A stretch of 36,407 nt of DNA from a bacterium (GTDB lineage Bacteria > Latescibacterota > Latescibacteria > Latescibacterales > Latescibacteraceae): contig JAJFUH010000203.1 in NCBI GenBank assembly GCA_021372535.1, positions 1 to 36,407 of the forward strand, written 5' to 3'. How positions within the stretch are numbered: position 1 is the first letter of the stretch; the number at the start of each line of letters is the position of its first letter. Under the pieces are notes generated by a model. The model was not told where the DNA came from. It saw only the letters and a list, made by a program, of their open reading frames with translations, and did no database searches. A program made the position numbers and the translations under genes. Of the stretch, positions 1-8,418 are shown piece by piece.

Positions 1-25
1 ATAGAACGCGGATTTACGCGGATTT
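1..25. repeat. Tandem 10-bp repeat at window edge
   Basis: ACGCGGATTT occurs twice in immediate succession (6-15 and 16-25). The style, an ACxxGGATTT unit repeated in tandem, resembles the degenerate repeats around the GxxExxY gene near 19 kb, so this may be the right-hand remnant of a similar element whose body lies outside the window. Only one edge is visible, so the assignment is tentative. Confidence 0.45.
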
Positions 26-132
26 GTTTTTGTATATATTTCTCGTTGTAAACGATTAATCCGATTAATACACATATGCAGGTTGAGTCAATAAATGATA
101 TGTAAAGAAATGATTTTCGAAAAGGCAACTCC

Positions 133-1587
133 ATGAAAACACTTACAATAACCGCTTTTATTTCTATACTCTCCGTTCATATTCTGTATGGCGCTGACGC
201 ACCAAAAAACACGACCATGTGGTCTCAGCGCATACAGACCGTTCTTGATTCGACACAACCGCTTCGATACGAGCGCGGGAAACGGCTGCCGCTCTATCTT
301 TGGCCAGCCATGGACCCCGGGAAAATCGATGAAAAAACAGCGGAACAACTCGTCCGGGAGCTCGACCGGAGAGGCATAGGTCTCATCTGCTCGTGGTCGC
401 CAGAAAACCGTGAGGAGTCTCTCTCCCGTGGTCTCGTTGTCGCCCGCGCCCAGAAAAAACTCGGCGTGCCGGTCAATATCAACGCCAATCAGTGCCTGTA
501 CCGTTTTTTCAACGGGGACGAATGCACCGCGCATATCGATGACAAAGGCAAACCGTTCTGGGACGATTCCTTCGGCAATTATAAGATGGGCTGCCCGTTT
601 ACCCTCGATAACCGTAAGGATGCAATCCGTGAGCAGGTGGAGTTTTTCGTAAAGGCTTACAAGGATTCCGGGCTCACTGTCGACTTTATTTTCGCGGACT
701 GGGAGATTGACGGCCCGCTTGAATTCAACCGTGCGTACGAGGCATCGAAACGCTGTGCACGATGCCGTGAGAATATAAAGAACATCGACAGTTTCCCTGA
801 ATTTCAAAAAGCCCTCCGCGTCATCCGCTCGGACCTCCAGCGGTATGCCTTCACGGAGCCGGTGCTGTCACGGTTCCCCGATGCGCTTGTCGGAAATTAT
901 GCCGTGTATCCCCATGACGGGTACCGGTACTGGTACGATTACTACGAGTATTATGTGGACGGGCAACCATACAAGGAGGACCGGCGGGCGAAATACCGTG
1001 CATGGTACGATGATTTTCCCGGTACCGGTTATACTTTCGCCATGCCGGTGGTTTATTCCTGGGCCCGTTTGTTCGGATGGTATGACTTCGACAATCCCGA
1101 TTACCGGTGGTTCTATAACATGCTTCTGGTGGCAGGCAACGCCGGGAAACATACCCCGTCTCGTATTCCCGTTATCAGTTTCGTTCACTGGAACATGATC
1201 AATCCGGAACAGTATCCTGCTCCGGGACTGACACAATTCAGCGCAGAAAAATATCAGGAACTCCTGTGGCACATGCTGCTCAGGGGTACCGATACGTTTT
1301 TCATGTGGTGCGGAGCACAGGAAGAAGCCGAGGAGATCAGGCTCGTCCACGAGGTTTACGCAGCGGCGCAAGAGTACGGCGAATTCCTTGAGCACGGGAC
1401 ACCCATAACCTTTGATGTTCCTCCGCAGCCGGGCACGGTTGTTTCGGGCCTTGTGCTCGGTAACCGTGTCCTTGTCCGCCGCACTGATTTTGCGGGATCG
1501 GATAAGCCCGTGGAAATACGTGCGGGGAATCGTACATTTACGGTGAAACCGGCTCCGGGAAAATGTCAGGTTTTCGAACTGCGGTGA
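133..1587 (+). CDS. Exported TIM-barrel-like (putative glycoside hydrolase) protein
   Basis: A 484-residue protein of unassigned activity. Residues 1-20 form a signal peptide (hydrophobic stretch ending HILYGA), so it is probably periplasmic or surface-exposed. The body looks like a glycoside-hydrolase TIM barrel: an early strand with YLWP (55-58), a Cys-rich middle, and a strand ending FADWEIDGP with the acidic D189-W-E191 trio, the kind of position that carries the acid/base in hyaluronidase-like and GH18-like barrels. A CARC pair sits at 208-211. The C-terminal 80 residues look like a small beta domain, as often follows such barrels. The start is supported by AAAAGG about 8 nt upstream. 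It is monocistronic, with about 200 bp to the next gene. I do not recognise a named family; a carbohydrate-active role is inferred from fold style and neighbours. Confidence 0.7.
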   Translation: MKTLTITAFISILSVHILYGADAPKNTTMWSQRIQTVLDSTQPLRYERGKRLPLYLWPAMDPGKIDEKTAEQLVRELDRRGIGLICSWSPENREESLSRGLVVARAQKKLGVPVNINANQCLYRFFNGDECTAHIDDKGKPFWDDSFGNYKMGCPFTLDNRKDAIREQVEFFVKAYKDSGLTVDFIFADWEIDGPLEFNRAYEASKRCARCRENIKNIDSFPEFQKALRVIRSDLQRYAFTEPVLSRFPDALVGNYAVYPHDGYRYWYDYYEYYVDGQPYKEDRRAKYRAWYDDFPGTGYTFAMPVVYSWARLFGWYDFDNPDYRWFYNMLLVAGNAGKHTPSRIPVISFVHWNMINPEQYPAPGLTQFSAEKYQELLWHMLLRGTDTFFMWCGAQEEAEEIRLVHEVYAAAQEYGEFLEHGTPITFDVPPQPGTVVSGLVLGNRVLVRRTDFAGSDKPVEIRAGNRTFTVKPAPGKCQVFELR

Positions 1588-1786
1588 ACAGTGACGGGTA
1601 ATATGAATACGATAGGGAAATATTACTTTCCCCGAAAAATGTTGAATTGGGGATACTGATTCTTACTGACGATGTAAAATATAAATAGAAACGGTGTGAT
1701 TATTTATGTTATACACATAATCAGCGAGTTATATTATAAGGGAAACAGGTGCGGTTAATTTTTCATACAGTGCGGGGTGTCTGACG

Positions 1787-2140
1787 ATGGATGAACGCAG
1801 AAACAATAAACGGAAATGTCTGATCTATTTTTTAAAGGTATATGACAGATCGAATAATCATTTTCTGGGTAATCTCGTGGATATTACCACCGGTGGTTTA
1901 ATGCTGATGAGCGAGAGTCCCATTGCAACTGATATCGTCTATCAGATGAAAATGACCCTCCCTGAAAAAAAATCCGGAATAAGTGAAATTTCTTTCGATG
2001 CGAGAAGTATTCGCTGCAAAAAGGAACGGTTCCCCGCTTTTTACTATACCGGTTTTCAATTCGAGAAAGTCGAGACCGATGACATCGGAATCATTCAGAA
2101 TCTGATCGAAAAATACGGAATTTCAGAAATCGCCGAATAA
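1787..2140 (+). CDS. PilZ domain protein
   Basis: A 117-residue single-domain protein. It begins with an ERRNNKR stretch (residues 3-9), matching the RxxxR c-di-GMP clamp of PilZ domains, followed by DITTGGLML (33-41), matching the D/NxSxxG motif with Thr in place of Ser. Both binding elements are therefore present. It has no signal peptide and no partner domain, so it is probably a cytosolic c-di-GMP receptor or adaptor. The neighbouring convergent gene encodes an HD-GYP-type protein, which fits a shared c-di-GMP theme. The ribosome binding site is weak (GGGGTG about 8 nt upstream). The output target cannot be seen. Confidence 0.82.
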   Translation: MDERRNNKRKCLIYFLKVYDRSNNHFLGNLVDITTGGLMLMSESPIATDIVYQMKMTLPEKKSGISEISFDARSIRCKKERFPAFYYTGFQFEKVETDDIGIIQNLIEKYGISEIAE

Positions 2141-2201
2141 CACGATCGCTTTGAATCCGTTCCAGACTACTATACGTTAAACACGATGAAAAATCCCCGG
2201 T

Positions 2202-3509
2202 TTATACCTGATTCAGATAGAAGCTTGGATTAAAGCGAAATTTCCTGTGGTCGACACCGCGCACAATTTTACCGTAATTCTCATCCTTATCTACCGCAAG
2301 ATCGACGAGTTCCCAGTTACTCGGATCGAGTATCACTCCCTCCTCAGGACGAATCTTTTCTGAGGTATTGAGAATTTTTTTATAATTGAAGACAATCACG
2401 AGCGGCTTGAGAGGATCCTCTTTATTCATCCCTGCAACAAGGGCCGGCCTTCCGCCCGAGAGATCAACCATGCTCCCCATGGGGAACACACCGAGATGCT
2501 TTATGAAATAGGTGGCCATCTTGGGATCGAAGAGCGTATCCGCCATGCCGTGAATCTCCCTCAGGGCAAGGAACGGCGGAATAGCGGTTCTGTACGGCCG
2601 TGGGGATGTCATGGCATCGTAAACATCGGCAATGGTAAAAAGTTTTGACAGGGGATGCATTTCATCGCCGGCGAGTTCGTTAGGATATCCCGAGCCGTTG
2701 TAGCGCTCATGATGTTCGAGTATCAGGGTATTGATAAGCTGGTCGTCCAGACCGTTGTTCACAAGGAATTCGACGGTGAATTCAGGGTGTCTGTTTATTT
2801 CATAAATCTCTTTTTTCGATAATCCGGAAGGTCTGAGCGTTAATTTGGTGTGGTAGTTCGCCATACCAAGATCGCCAAGTATCACCGCCAGTCCGAGACG
2901 TTTGATGTCCTCGTCCCTGTATGCAAGCGACCGTGCCAGCGACAGGCACAATACCATTGTATTCACGGAATGGGGAAATGTGTATTCATTGAGTGTATCG
3001 AGCCGTATAACAGCGCGGAGGATATCGATATGATTGGCGACGAAATGAATAATATCCTTGATAATGGCTAAAATATTCTCATCCCTCATGAGGGCACGGG
3101 ACGTAATATTTTTCGAAAAGACATTGGTAACGGAGCTGATGAATGAATTGGTGTGTTTGGTGATGATTGCCGCCGCTGCACCTTTATCCTTCGACTCACT
3201 GATAATATCTTCCCATTTTCTCTGATCGAGTAACGTATTGGAAATTACCGACTCACTGGCGCTTATCTCGAGAGCTTGCTTTACGAGAATCTTCTTCTTT
3301 TTCACCTCAAGCTGATTGAAACCCTTTTCCTGGTCGACTTTAACCGTGTCAATCCCATATGCGGCAAGCCTGTGTATTATCTGCTCGCTGGTTATCAGGG
3401 TATTCGCTGCAAGAAGAAGCGCTCCTTTCTTGTCGTTTCCCTTGTATACAGGATCCGCTAAAAGCATCCCGACTTTTAACTCTTTAACAGGTATGATTTG
3501 AACTGACAA
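2202..3509 (-). CDS. HD-GYP-like protein with altered HD pair
   Basis: A 435-residue protein. The N-terminal 60 residues (VKELKVGMLL...) resemble the DUF3391-like segment in front of many HD-GYP domains. The HD-GYP core runs from about 178 to 345: H180, H241, HHE at 266-268, NGSGYP at 271-276 (normally DGxGYP), IADVYDAM at 293-300 and RPYR at 304-307. HD-GYP proteins hydrolyse c-di-GMP at a di- or tri-iron site. Here the HD-x-GK motif reads GDLGM (212-216): the metal-binding His and the Lys are both missing. The protein may be a weak enzyme or a c-di-GMP sensor rather than a full phosphodiesterase. A C-terminal extension (about 345-435) has a small beta domain of unknown role. It is convergent with the PilZ gene. 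Confidence 0.85.
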   Translation of the reverse strand: MSVQIIPVKELKVGMLLADPVYKGNDKKGALLLAANTLITSEQIIHRLAAYGIDTVKVDQEKGFNQLEVKKKKILVKQALEISASESVISNTLLDQRKWEDIISESKDKGAAAAIITKHTNSFISSVTNVFSKNITSRALMRDENILAIIKDIIHFVANHIDILRAVIRLDTLNEYTFPHSVNTMVLCLSLARSLAYRDEDIKRLGLAVILGDLGMANYHTKLTLRPSGLSKKEIYEINRHPEFTVEFLVNNGLDDQLINTLILEHHERYNGSGYPNELAGDEMHPLSKLFTIADVYDAMTSPRPYRTAIPPFLALREIHGMADTLFDPKMATYFIKHLGVFPMGSMVDLSGGRPALVAGMNKEDPLKPLVIVFNYKKILNTSEKIRPEEGVILDPSNWELVDLAVDKDENYGKIVRGVDHRKFRFNPSFYLNQV

Positions 3510-3706
3510 CTGATTCGCCTTCCAATATATTATTATTAAATGTATTAGAATTAACCAGAATACAAGATGTTAATAAAAAATATAAGATAAGATTTGATTT
3601 TGGCAAATATTTTTTTCATTTGCTCAATTGAATGATTTTTTGCATGATAAGAGAATATTGTCGGTATGAACTGGTTTTTTGAAGTGTACAGAAAGAAGGA
3701 TCGGTC

Positions 3707-4672
3707 ATGAAGCATGTTCTGGTAATGGTTGCGGTTTTCCTGATGTGGTGTTGCTCCGGAGTCAGTACGGGAAACGCGCAAGGTAAGGAAAAAATGAAAA
3801 TCATTTTCGATACGGACCTGGCCGGCGATATCGATGACGCGTTTGCCCATGCTCTCGTGCAGGTCAGCCCCGAATTCGAGATTCTCGGCATCACCACGGC
3901 GGACGGCCCGACAGACCTCAGAGCCCGCGTCAGCTGCAGGATGCTGTACGAATGCGGGCAGGAACATATTCCGGTCGCGGTGGGCAGGCGCACCCGTGAA
4001 AACAGCGCGCTTCCTCCCCAGATGACATGGGGGGAAGGTTTTGACAAATTCAAACCGGTCAAAGAATCGGCTGCCGATTTCATCATACGAAACCTGCGGA
4101 AATATCCCGGGCAGGTTACCATCATCAGCGTCGGCCCGGTGACCAATTTAGCCGATGTGATCGACAAGGACCCCGAAGCATGGAAGATGGTGAAAGAGGT
4201 TTATTCGATGTTCGGGTCGTTCTATATGGGATATAACGGCGGCCCGGCGCCCGATGCGGAATGGAATGTGCGTGCCGATATCAAAAGCGCTCAAAAATTC
4301 ATTTCGTCCGGCGTCCCGATCACCCTTGCAGGCCTCGATGTCACCACGATTGTAAAATACAACAAGGACAGGAGGCTCCACCTGTTCATGCGATCCTCGC
4401 CCCTGACCGATGCAGTCTGCGGGCTCTATACCCTATGGGCGGGAACCGACATGAACCGCGATCCCACCCTGTTCGATCCCGTGGCGGTGACCATGACGAT
4501 TACCGACAGGTTTGTCACGACACGCAATGCCCATGTAACAGTGGACGATGAGGGCTATACTCTGATCGATGAGAGCCGTCCCCCCAACTGCCGTGTCGGG
4601 ATGCACATCAATACGGAAGCATTTCTCGACTGGCTTACCCTGAGACTGCTCAACCAAAACCTGTCGCGCTGA
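3707..4672 (+). CDS. Exported inosine/uridine-type nucleoside hydrolase
   Basis: A 321-residue member of the IU nucleoside hydrolase superfamily, which splits the N-glycosidic bond of ribonucleosides into base and ribose. The calcium-binding N-terminal signature is DTDLAGDIDDAFA (35-47), the longer D-I-D-D form. GPVTNLADV (the usual GPxTNLA) and LFDPVAV, the C-terminal metal-ligand segment, are also present. In the classic enzymes a His precedes the latter Asp; here it is Phe, so base specificity may differ. Residues 1-25 form a signal peptide, unusual because the textbook enzymes are cytosolic. The ribosome binding site is AAAGGA about 6 nt before the ATG. It is first gene of a probable operon with a sugar permease and ribokinase, suggesting extracytoplasmic release of ribose from nucleosides. 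Confidence 0.87.
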   Translation: MKHVLVMVAVFLMWCCSGVSTGNAQGKEKMKIIFDTDLAGDIDDAFAHALVQVSPEFEILGITTADGPTDLRARVSCRMLYECGQEHIPVAVGRRTRENSALPPQMTWGEGFDKFKPVKESAADFIIRNLRKYPGQVTIISVGPVTNLADVIDKDPEAWKMVKEVYSMFGSFYMGYNGGPAPDAEWNVRADIKSAQKFISSGVPITLAGLDVTTIVKYNKDRRLHLFMRSSPLTDAVCGLYTLWAGTDMNRDPTLFDPVAVTMTITDRFVTTRNAHVTVDDEGYTLIDESRPPNCRVGMHINTEAFLDWLTLRLLNQNLSR

Positions 4673-4752
4673 AACACCTGTGTGCTCATTTATTTCACCG
4701 GAACCGATCCGGTTACGTATCGAATGTCTCTGCAGATAAACGGGAGGTTGAC

Positions 4753-5757
4753 ATGGTCGTCGTGGAATCGTACATCACCGCAGTTATCATGTGTTTCATC
4801 ACCATGCTGTGCTGGGGATCATGGGCAAATACCCAGAAACTGGCTTCCAAGGAATGGCGTTTTCAGCTCTTTTACTGGGATTATGCGCTCGGCGTTGTAT
4901 TGCTCGCGCTCGTTCTCGCGCTTACCATGGGCAGCAGGGGATCGGCAGGCAGAAGTTTTATCGCTGACATGGCGCAAGCAAACGGAAACATGCTCTGGTC
5001 GGCTTTTATGGGAGGCGTTGTCTTTAACCTGGCCAACCTCCTGCTCGTCGCCGCGATCGATATCGCCGGAATGGCGGTCGCATTCCCCATTGCGATTGGC
5101 CTTGCGCTCGCGCTCGGAGTGATTACCAACTACATCGCCACACCGCTCGGGAATCCCGCGGTGCTTTTCCTCGGCGTCGCCCTTGTCGTGGTCGCCATAA
5201 TCCTCGATGCGTTTGCCTATAAACGGCTGCCGGCAACAGGACAGAAAACGACCGCCAAGGGATTTGTCATTTCCATCGTAGCCGGTATTCTCATGGGATT
5301 CTTCTACCGTTTCGTGGCGGCTTCGATGTCTTCCGACTTTATATCACCCGAAGCGGGGAAACTGACTCCCTACTCGGCGGTGGTCGTTTTCTCCGTCGGT
5401 CTTCTTCTTTCAAGTTTTATCTGGAACAGCATCCTTATGGCGAAACCGTTCGTGGGCGATCCCGTTCCGTTCGGCGACTACTTCAGGAAAGGCAATCTCC
5501 AGCTCCACATGACCGGTATTCTCGGTGGCATGATCTGGAGCCTCGGTATGTCGTTCAGCATCATCGCATCCGGACAGGCGGGATTTGCCATATCGTACGG
5601 CCTCGGACAGGGCGCGACCATGATTGCGGCTTTATGGGGAGTTTTCATCTGGAAGGAATTCAGGGAGGCGCCGCAGGGCACCGGAACGCTCCTTGCATTC
5701 ATGTTTATTTCGTTTTTTATCGGTCTCAGCCTGATAATAATCGCCAGAATTGTATAA
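4753..5757 (+). CDS. GRP-family sugar permease (RbsU/GlcU/RhaT-like)
   Basis: A 334-residue integral membrane protein with about ten hydrophobic segments spread over its full length, the layout of the drug/metabolite transporter superfamily. The N-terminal CWGSWANTQK and the early FYWDYALG block are typical of the glucose/ribose porter (GRP) family and its RhaT relatives, which are secondary carriers for sugars. The start is set by GGGAGG 5-6 nt before the ATG. The gap to the nucleoside hydrolase is 80 bp, and a ribokinase lies downstream in the same run. Ribose, or another pentose freed by the hydrolase, is the natural substrate guess. The substrate is inferred from context only. Confidence 0.8.
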   Translation: MVVVESYITAVIMCFITMLCWGSWANTQKLASKEWRFQLFYWDYALGVVLLALVLALTMGSRGSAGRSFIADMAQANGNMLWSAFMGGVVFNLANLLLVAAIDIAGMAVAFPIAIGLALALGVITNYIATPLGNPAVLFLGVALVVVAIILDAFAYKRLPATGQKTTAKGFVISIVAGILMGFFYRFVAASMSSDFISPEAGKLTPYSAVVVFSVGLLLSSFIWNSILMAKPFVGDPVPFGDYFRKGNLQLHMTGILGGMIWSLGMSFSIIASGQAGFAISYGLGQGATMIAALWGVFIWKEFREAPQGTGTLLAFMFISFFIGLSLIIIARIV

Positions 5758-5896
5758 ATCCGGCTGTTTTAACGATTTCAAACTTCCGGACAGAACTGCC
5801 CGGCAGGACACAGGGATTTTAAGCATTCCGTTTCTCTGTGGCTTTTTATCCCTGAAGAAATATTGATGATGCTGAAACGAACAAAAGGAGTACGCA

Positions 5897-7423
5897 ATGA
5901 AATCCCTGACACGGCGTGATTTTATCAGAATCGGGAGTTCCGCCGCCGCAGCAGCCGGAGCGGGTATATCGTTTGGCACTCGTTCCGCATCCGCTCAGAC
6001 ACAGCCGAATATCCTGTTTCTCATGGCCGATCAGCATCGCGGCGACTGCCTCGGCTGTGACGGTAACCGTGCAATCAGAACTCCGAATATCGACAGGATC
6101 GCCGGAGAAGGTGCGCATTTCCGTCATGCATACAGCTCCACACCGACATGCACACCGGCGCGGTCTGGCATCCTGACCGGGCTCTCTCCCTGGCATCATG
6201 GTATGCTCGGATACGGGCGTGTCGCCGATCATTACCCCGTGGAACTCCCGCAGACCATGCGCGATGCAGGCTACAGGACACTCGGAATCGGGAAAATGCA
6301 CTGGTATCCCCAGCGCAACCTTCATGGATTCCATAAGACCATTCTCGATGAATCGAGCCGTGTCGAAACAGAAGGATTCGAAAGCGATTACCGCGCCTTC
6401 TTCCGCGAGCACGCCCCAAAAGGAATGGCATACGATGTAACCGGAATCGGCTGGAACGATTACCGTACCGCGGTGTATGTCCCTCCCGAAGAGCTCCACC
6501 CGACCTTCTGGACTGCACAGACGGCGGTCGATTTCATCCGTGATTACAGGAACCCGGAGCCGTTTTTTCTCAAGGTATCGTTCGCGCGCCCTCACAGTCC
6601 CTACGACCCGCCGAAACGGTTCATGGAAGCATACCGTGAGGATGACATGCCTGCGCCGGTTATCGGAGACTGGGCCGCGAAATACGCTCCCGCCGACCCT
6701 GCCGATTTCAGCCTCTGGCACGGCGATCTCGGTATCGGACAGGCACGGAAGTCACGGCGGGGATATTACGGCTCGGTGTCGTTCATCGATGAGCAGATAG
6801 GCCGGATTCTCGGCGCCCTCGAACAGCGCGGATTTCTCGACAATACGTTCATTCTTTTCACCGCCGACCACGGCGACATGACCGGCGACCACAACCTCTG
6901 GCGCAAATCCTACGCGTACGAAAGCTCGGCGCACATACCGTTTATCGTCCGTCCGCCGAAAGGCATGTTCGATAAGGCCGGGGTGACATTCGATCAGCCT
7001 GTCGAACTCCGCGACGTACTCCCGACATTTCTCGATGCCGCCGGACAGCCTGTACCCGGGCATCTGGACGGGAGAAGCGTTCTCGACATCTTCCGGGGCA
7101 AAAGCGATTCCTGGCGGGAAGTCATCGACATGGAGCACGATGTATGTTACGATCCCTCGAATCACTGGAACGCTCTGACCGATGGCCGGTATAAGTACAT
7201 TTACCATGCCATGAACGGCGGGGAGCAGTTGTTCGATCTGTATAACGATCCCGGAGAACTGCACGATCTTTCCATGGAGCCGGGAAACCGCGGAAAAGTA
7301 CGGGAATGGCATGCCCGCATGGTACAACATCTTGCCGAACGGGGGGAGCCGTTCGTTGTGAACGGTGATCTTGCACCGAGGCCGGAACGGATGCTGTACT
7401 CGCCCCATTATCCGAAAAGCTGA
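5897..7423 (+). CDS. Tat-exported type I sulfatase
   Basis: A 508-residue arylsulfatase-superfamily hydrolase. TRRDFIR at 5-11 followed by an Ala-rich hydrophobic stretch is a Tat signal, ending near ASAQ. The sulfatase signature C85-T-P-A-R89, followed by SGILTG, carries the Cys that a formylglycine-generating enzyme must convert. No such enzyme is encoded in this window. The first metal pair is D45-Q46 (MADQHRGD), the form common in choline-sulfatase-like and phosphonate-monoester-hydrolase-like members. The second half has FTADHGD with GDHNLWRKS. It removes sulfate esters (or possibly phosphonate/phosphate esters) in the periplasm. The ribosome binding site is AAAAGGAG. It sits between the permease and ribokinase, an odd position suggesting the released sugar is sulfated or that two substrates are handled. 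Confidence 0.9.
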   Translation: MKSLTRRDFIRIGSSAAAAAGAGISFGTRSASAQTQPNILFLMADQHRGDCLGCDGNRAIRTPNIDRIAGEGAHFRHAYSSTPTCTPARSGILTGLSPWHHGMLGYGRVADHYPVELPQTMRDAGYRTLGIGKMHWYPQRNLHGFHKTILDESSRVETEGFESDYRAFFREHAPKGMAYDVTGIGWNDYRTAVYVPPEELHPTFWTAQTAVDFIRDYRNPEPFFLKVSFARPHSPYDPPKRFMEAYREDDMPAPVIGDWAAKYAPADPADFSLWHGDLGIGQARKSRRGYYGSVSFIDEQIGRILGALEQRGFLDNTFILFTADHGDMTGDHNLWRKSYAYESSAHIPFIVRPPKGMFDKAGVTFDQPVELRDVLPTFLDAAGQPVPGHLDGRSVLDIFRGKSDSWREVIDMEHDVCYDPSNHWNALTDGRYKYIYHAMNGGEQLFDLYNDPGELHDLSMEPGNRGKVREWHARMVQHLAERGEPFVVNGDLAPRPERMLYSPHYPKS

Positions 7424-7482
7424 AAGGAAAAAACGGAAATTGTTCAAAATCGGCATAATGCCACGAATAAGGAAAAATAACC

Positions 7483-8409
7483 ATGACAAAATCTATTGTC
7501 GTTATCGGCAGTTCGAACACGGATATGATCATCAAGGTTGCGCGGATTCCGAAACCCGGCGAAACGGTCATCGGCGGCGTGTTTTCCACCGCACCGGGAG
7601 GAAAGGGGGCGAATCAGGCGGTCAGCGCCGCCCGCGCGGGCGGGAAGGTTGTTTTTATCGCGCGGGTCGGGGAGGATATGTTCGGCGAACAGGCGCTGAA
7701 CGGCTTCATAAACGACGGGATAGACGTGAGCCATATCGCAAAAGACCCGTCAGCGCCTTCGGGTGTCGCCCTCATCTTTGTGGACGAGAAGGGAGAGAAC
7801 AGCATCGCGGTCGCATCCGGCGCCAACGCCCGTGTGTCGCCATCCGATATGGATGCAGCGCGCGAAGCTCTCGTATCTGCCGGTAATGTCCTCATGCAGC
7901 TCGAAATTCCCCTCGAAACCGTCGAGATTGCGGCTAAAACCGCATGTGTGAACGGAGTCAGGGTAATCCTCAATCCCGCGCCTGCTCAGCCGCTCGGGGA
8001 CGATCTCCTCAAAAACGTCTCAATCCTCACCCCGAACGAAACGGAAGCCGAGCTCCTGACCGGAATCAGGGTTGAAAACGAGCGTGACGCAGCGAAAGCT
8101 GCGGATAAGCTGCTCGATAAAGGTGTCGGGACTGTCCTGATAACTCTCGGCGCACGGGGAGTATTTGCAGCGGCTCCCGATTTCCGGGGTATCATACCGG
8201 CTTTCAGGGTTCAGCAGGCTGTGGATACAACCGCCGCAGGGGATGTGTTCAACGGTGTCCTTGCGGTGTCGCTTGCTGAGGGGAAATGCCTCGTGGATGC
8301 CGTCCGTTTTTCGAATGCGGCGGCGGCGCTGTCGGTCACAAGGCTCGGAGCCCAGACATCGGCGCCCTACCGCAGCGAGATCGAGGAATTTCTGAAAAAT
8401 AATTCATGA
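7483..8409 (+). CDS. rbsK: Ribokinase
   Basis: A 308-residue PfkB-family kinase, the same length as characterised ribokinases. It phosphorylates D-ribose at O5 with ATP in the cytosol. The N-terminal signature is GGKGANQAVSAARAG (39-53), with the substrate-contact NTD at 12-14. The C-terminal ATP/anion-hole signature is DTTAAGDVFNG (248-258), where D254 is the catalytic base. NPAP at 164-167 and TPNETEAELLTG are typical of ribokinase within PfkB. AAGGAAAAA precedes the ATG. It is last gene of the nucleoside hydrolase-permease-sulfatase run, and ends only 9 bp from the convergent FAD oxidoreductase gene. A related pentose or deoxyribose kinase is possible but less likely. Confidence 0.92.
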   Translation: MTKSIVVIGSSNTDMIIKVARIPKPGETVIGGVFSTAPGGKGANQAVSAARAGGKVVFIARVGEDMFGEQALNGFINDGIDVSHIAKDPSAPSGVALIFVDEKGENSIAVASGANARVSPSDMDAAREALVSAGNVLMQLEIPLETVEIAAKTACVNGVRVILNPAPAQPLGDDLLKNVSILTPNETEAELLTGIRVENERDAAKAADKLLDKGVGTVLITLGARGVFAAAPDFRGIIPAFRVQQAVDTTAAGDVFNGVLAVSLAEGKCLVDAVRFSNAAAALSVTRLGAQTSAPYRSEIEEFLKNNS

Positions 8410-8418
8410 CGGCGGATA

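Noticed and set aside
1615-1632. GGGAAA-TATTAC-TTTCCC hairpin after the first gene as a terminator
   Set aside because: Only a 6-bp stem with three GC pairs and no T-run; too weak to call.
5846-6721. 291-codon frame antisense to the sulfatase
   Set aside because: Mirror of a strongly supported sulfatase with catalytic motif and ribosome binding site; the antisense product has no recognisable features.
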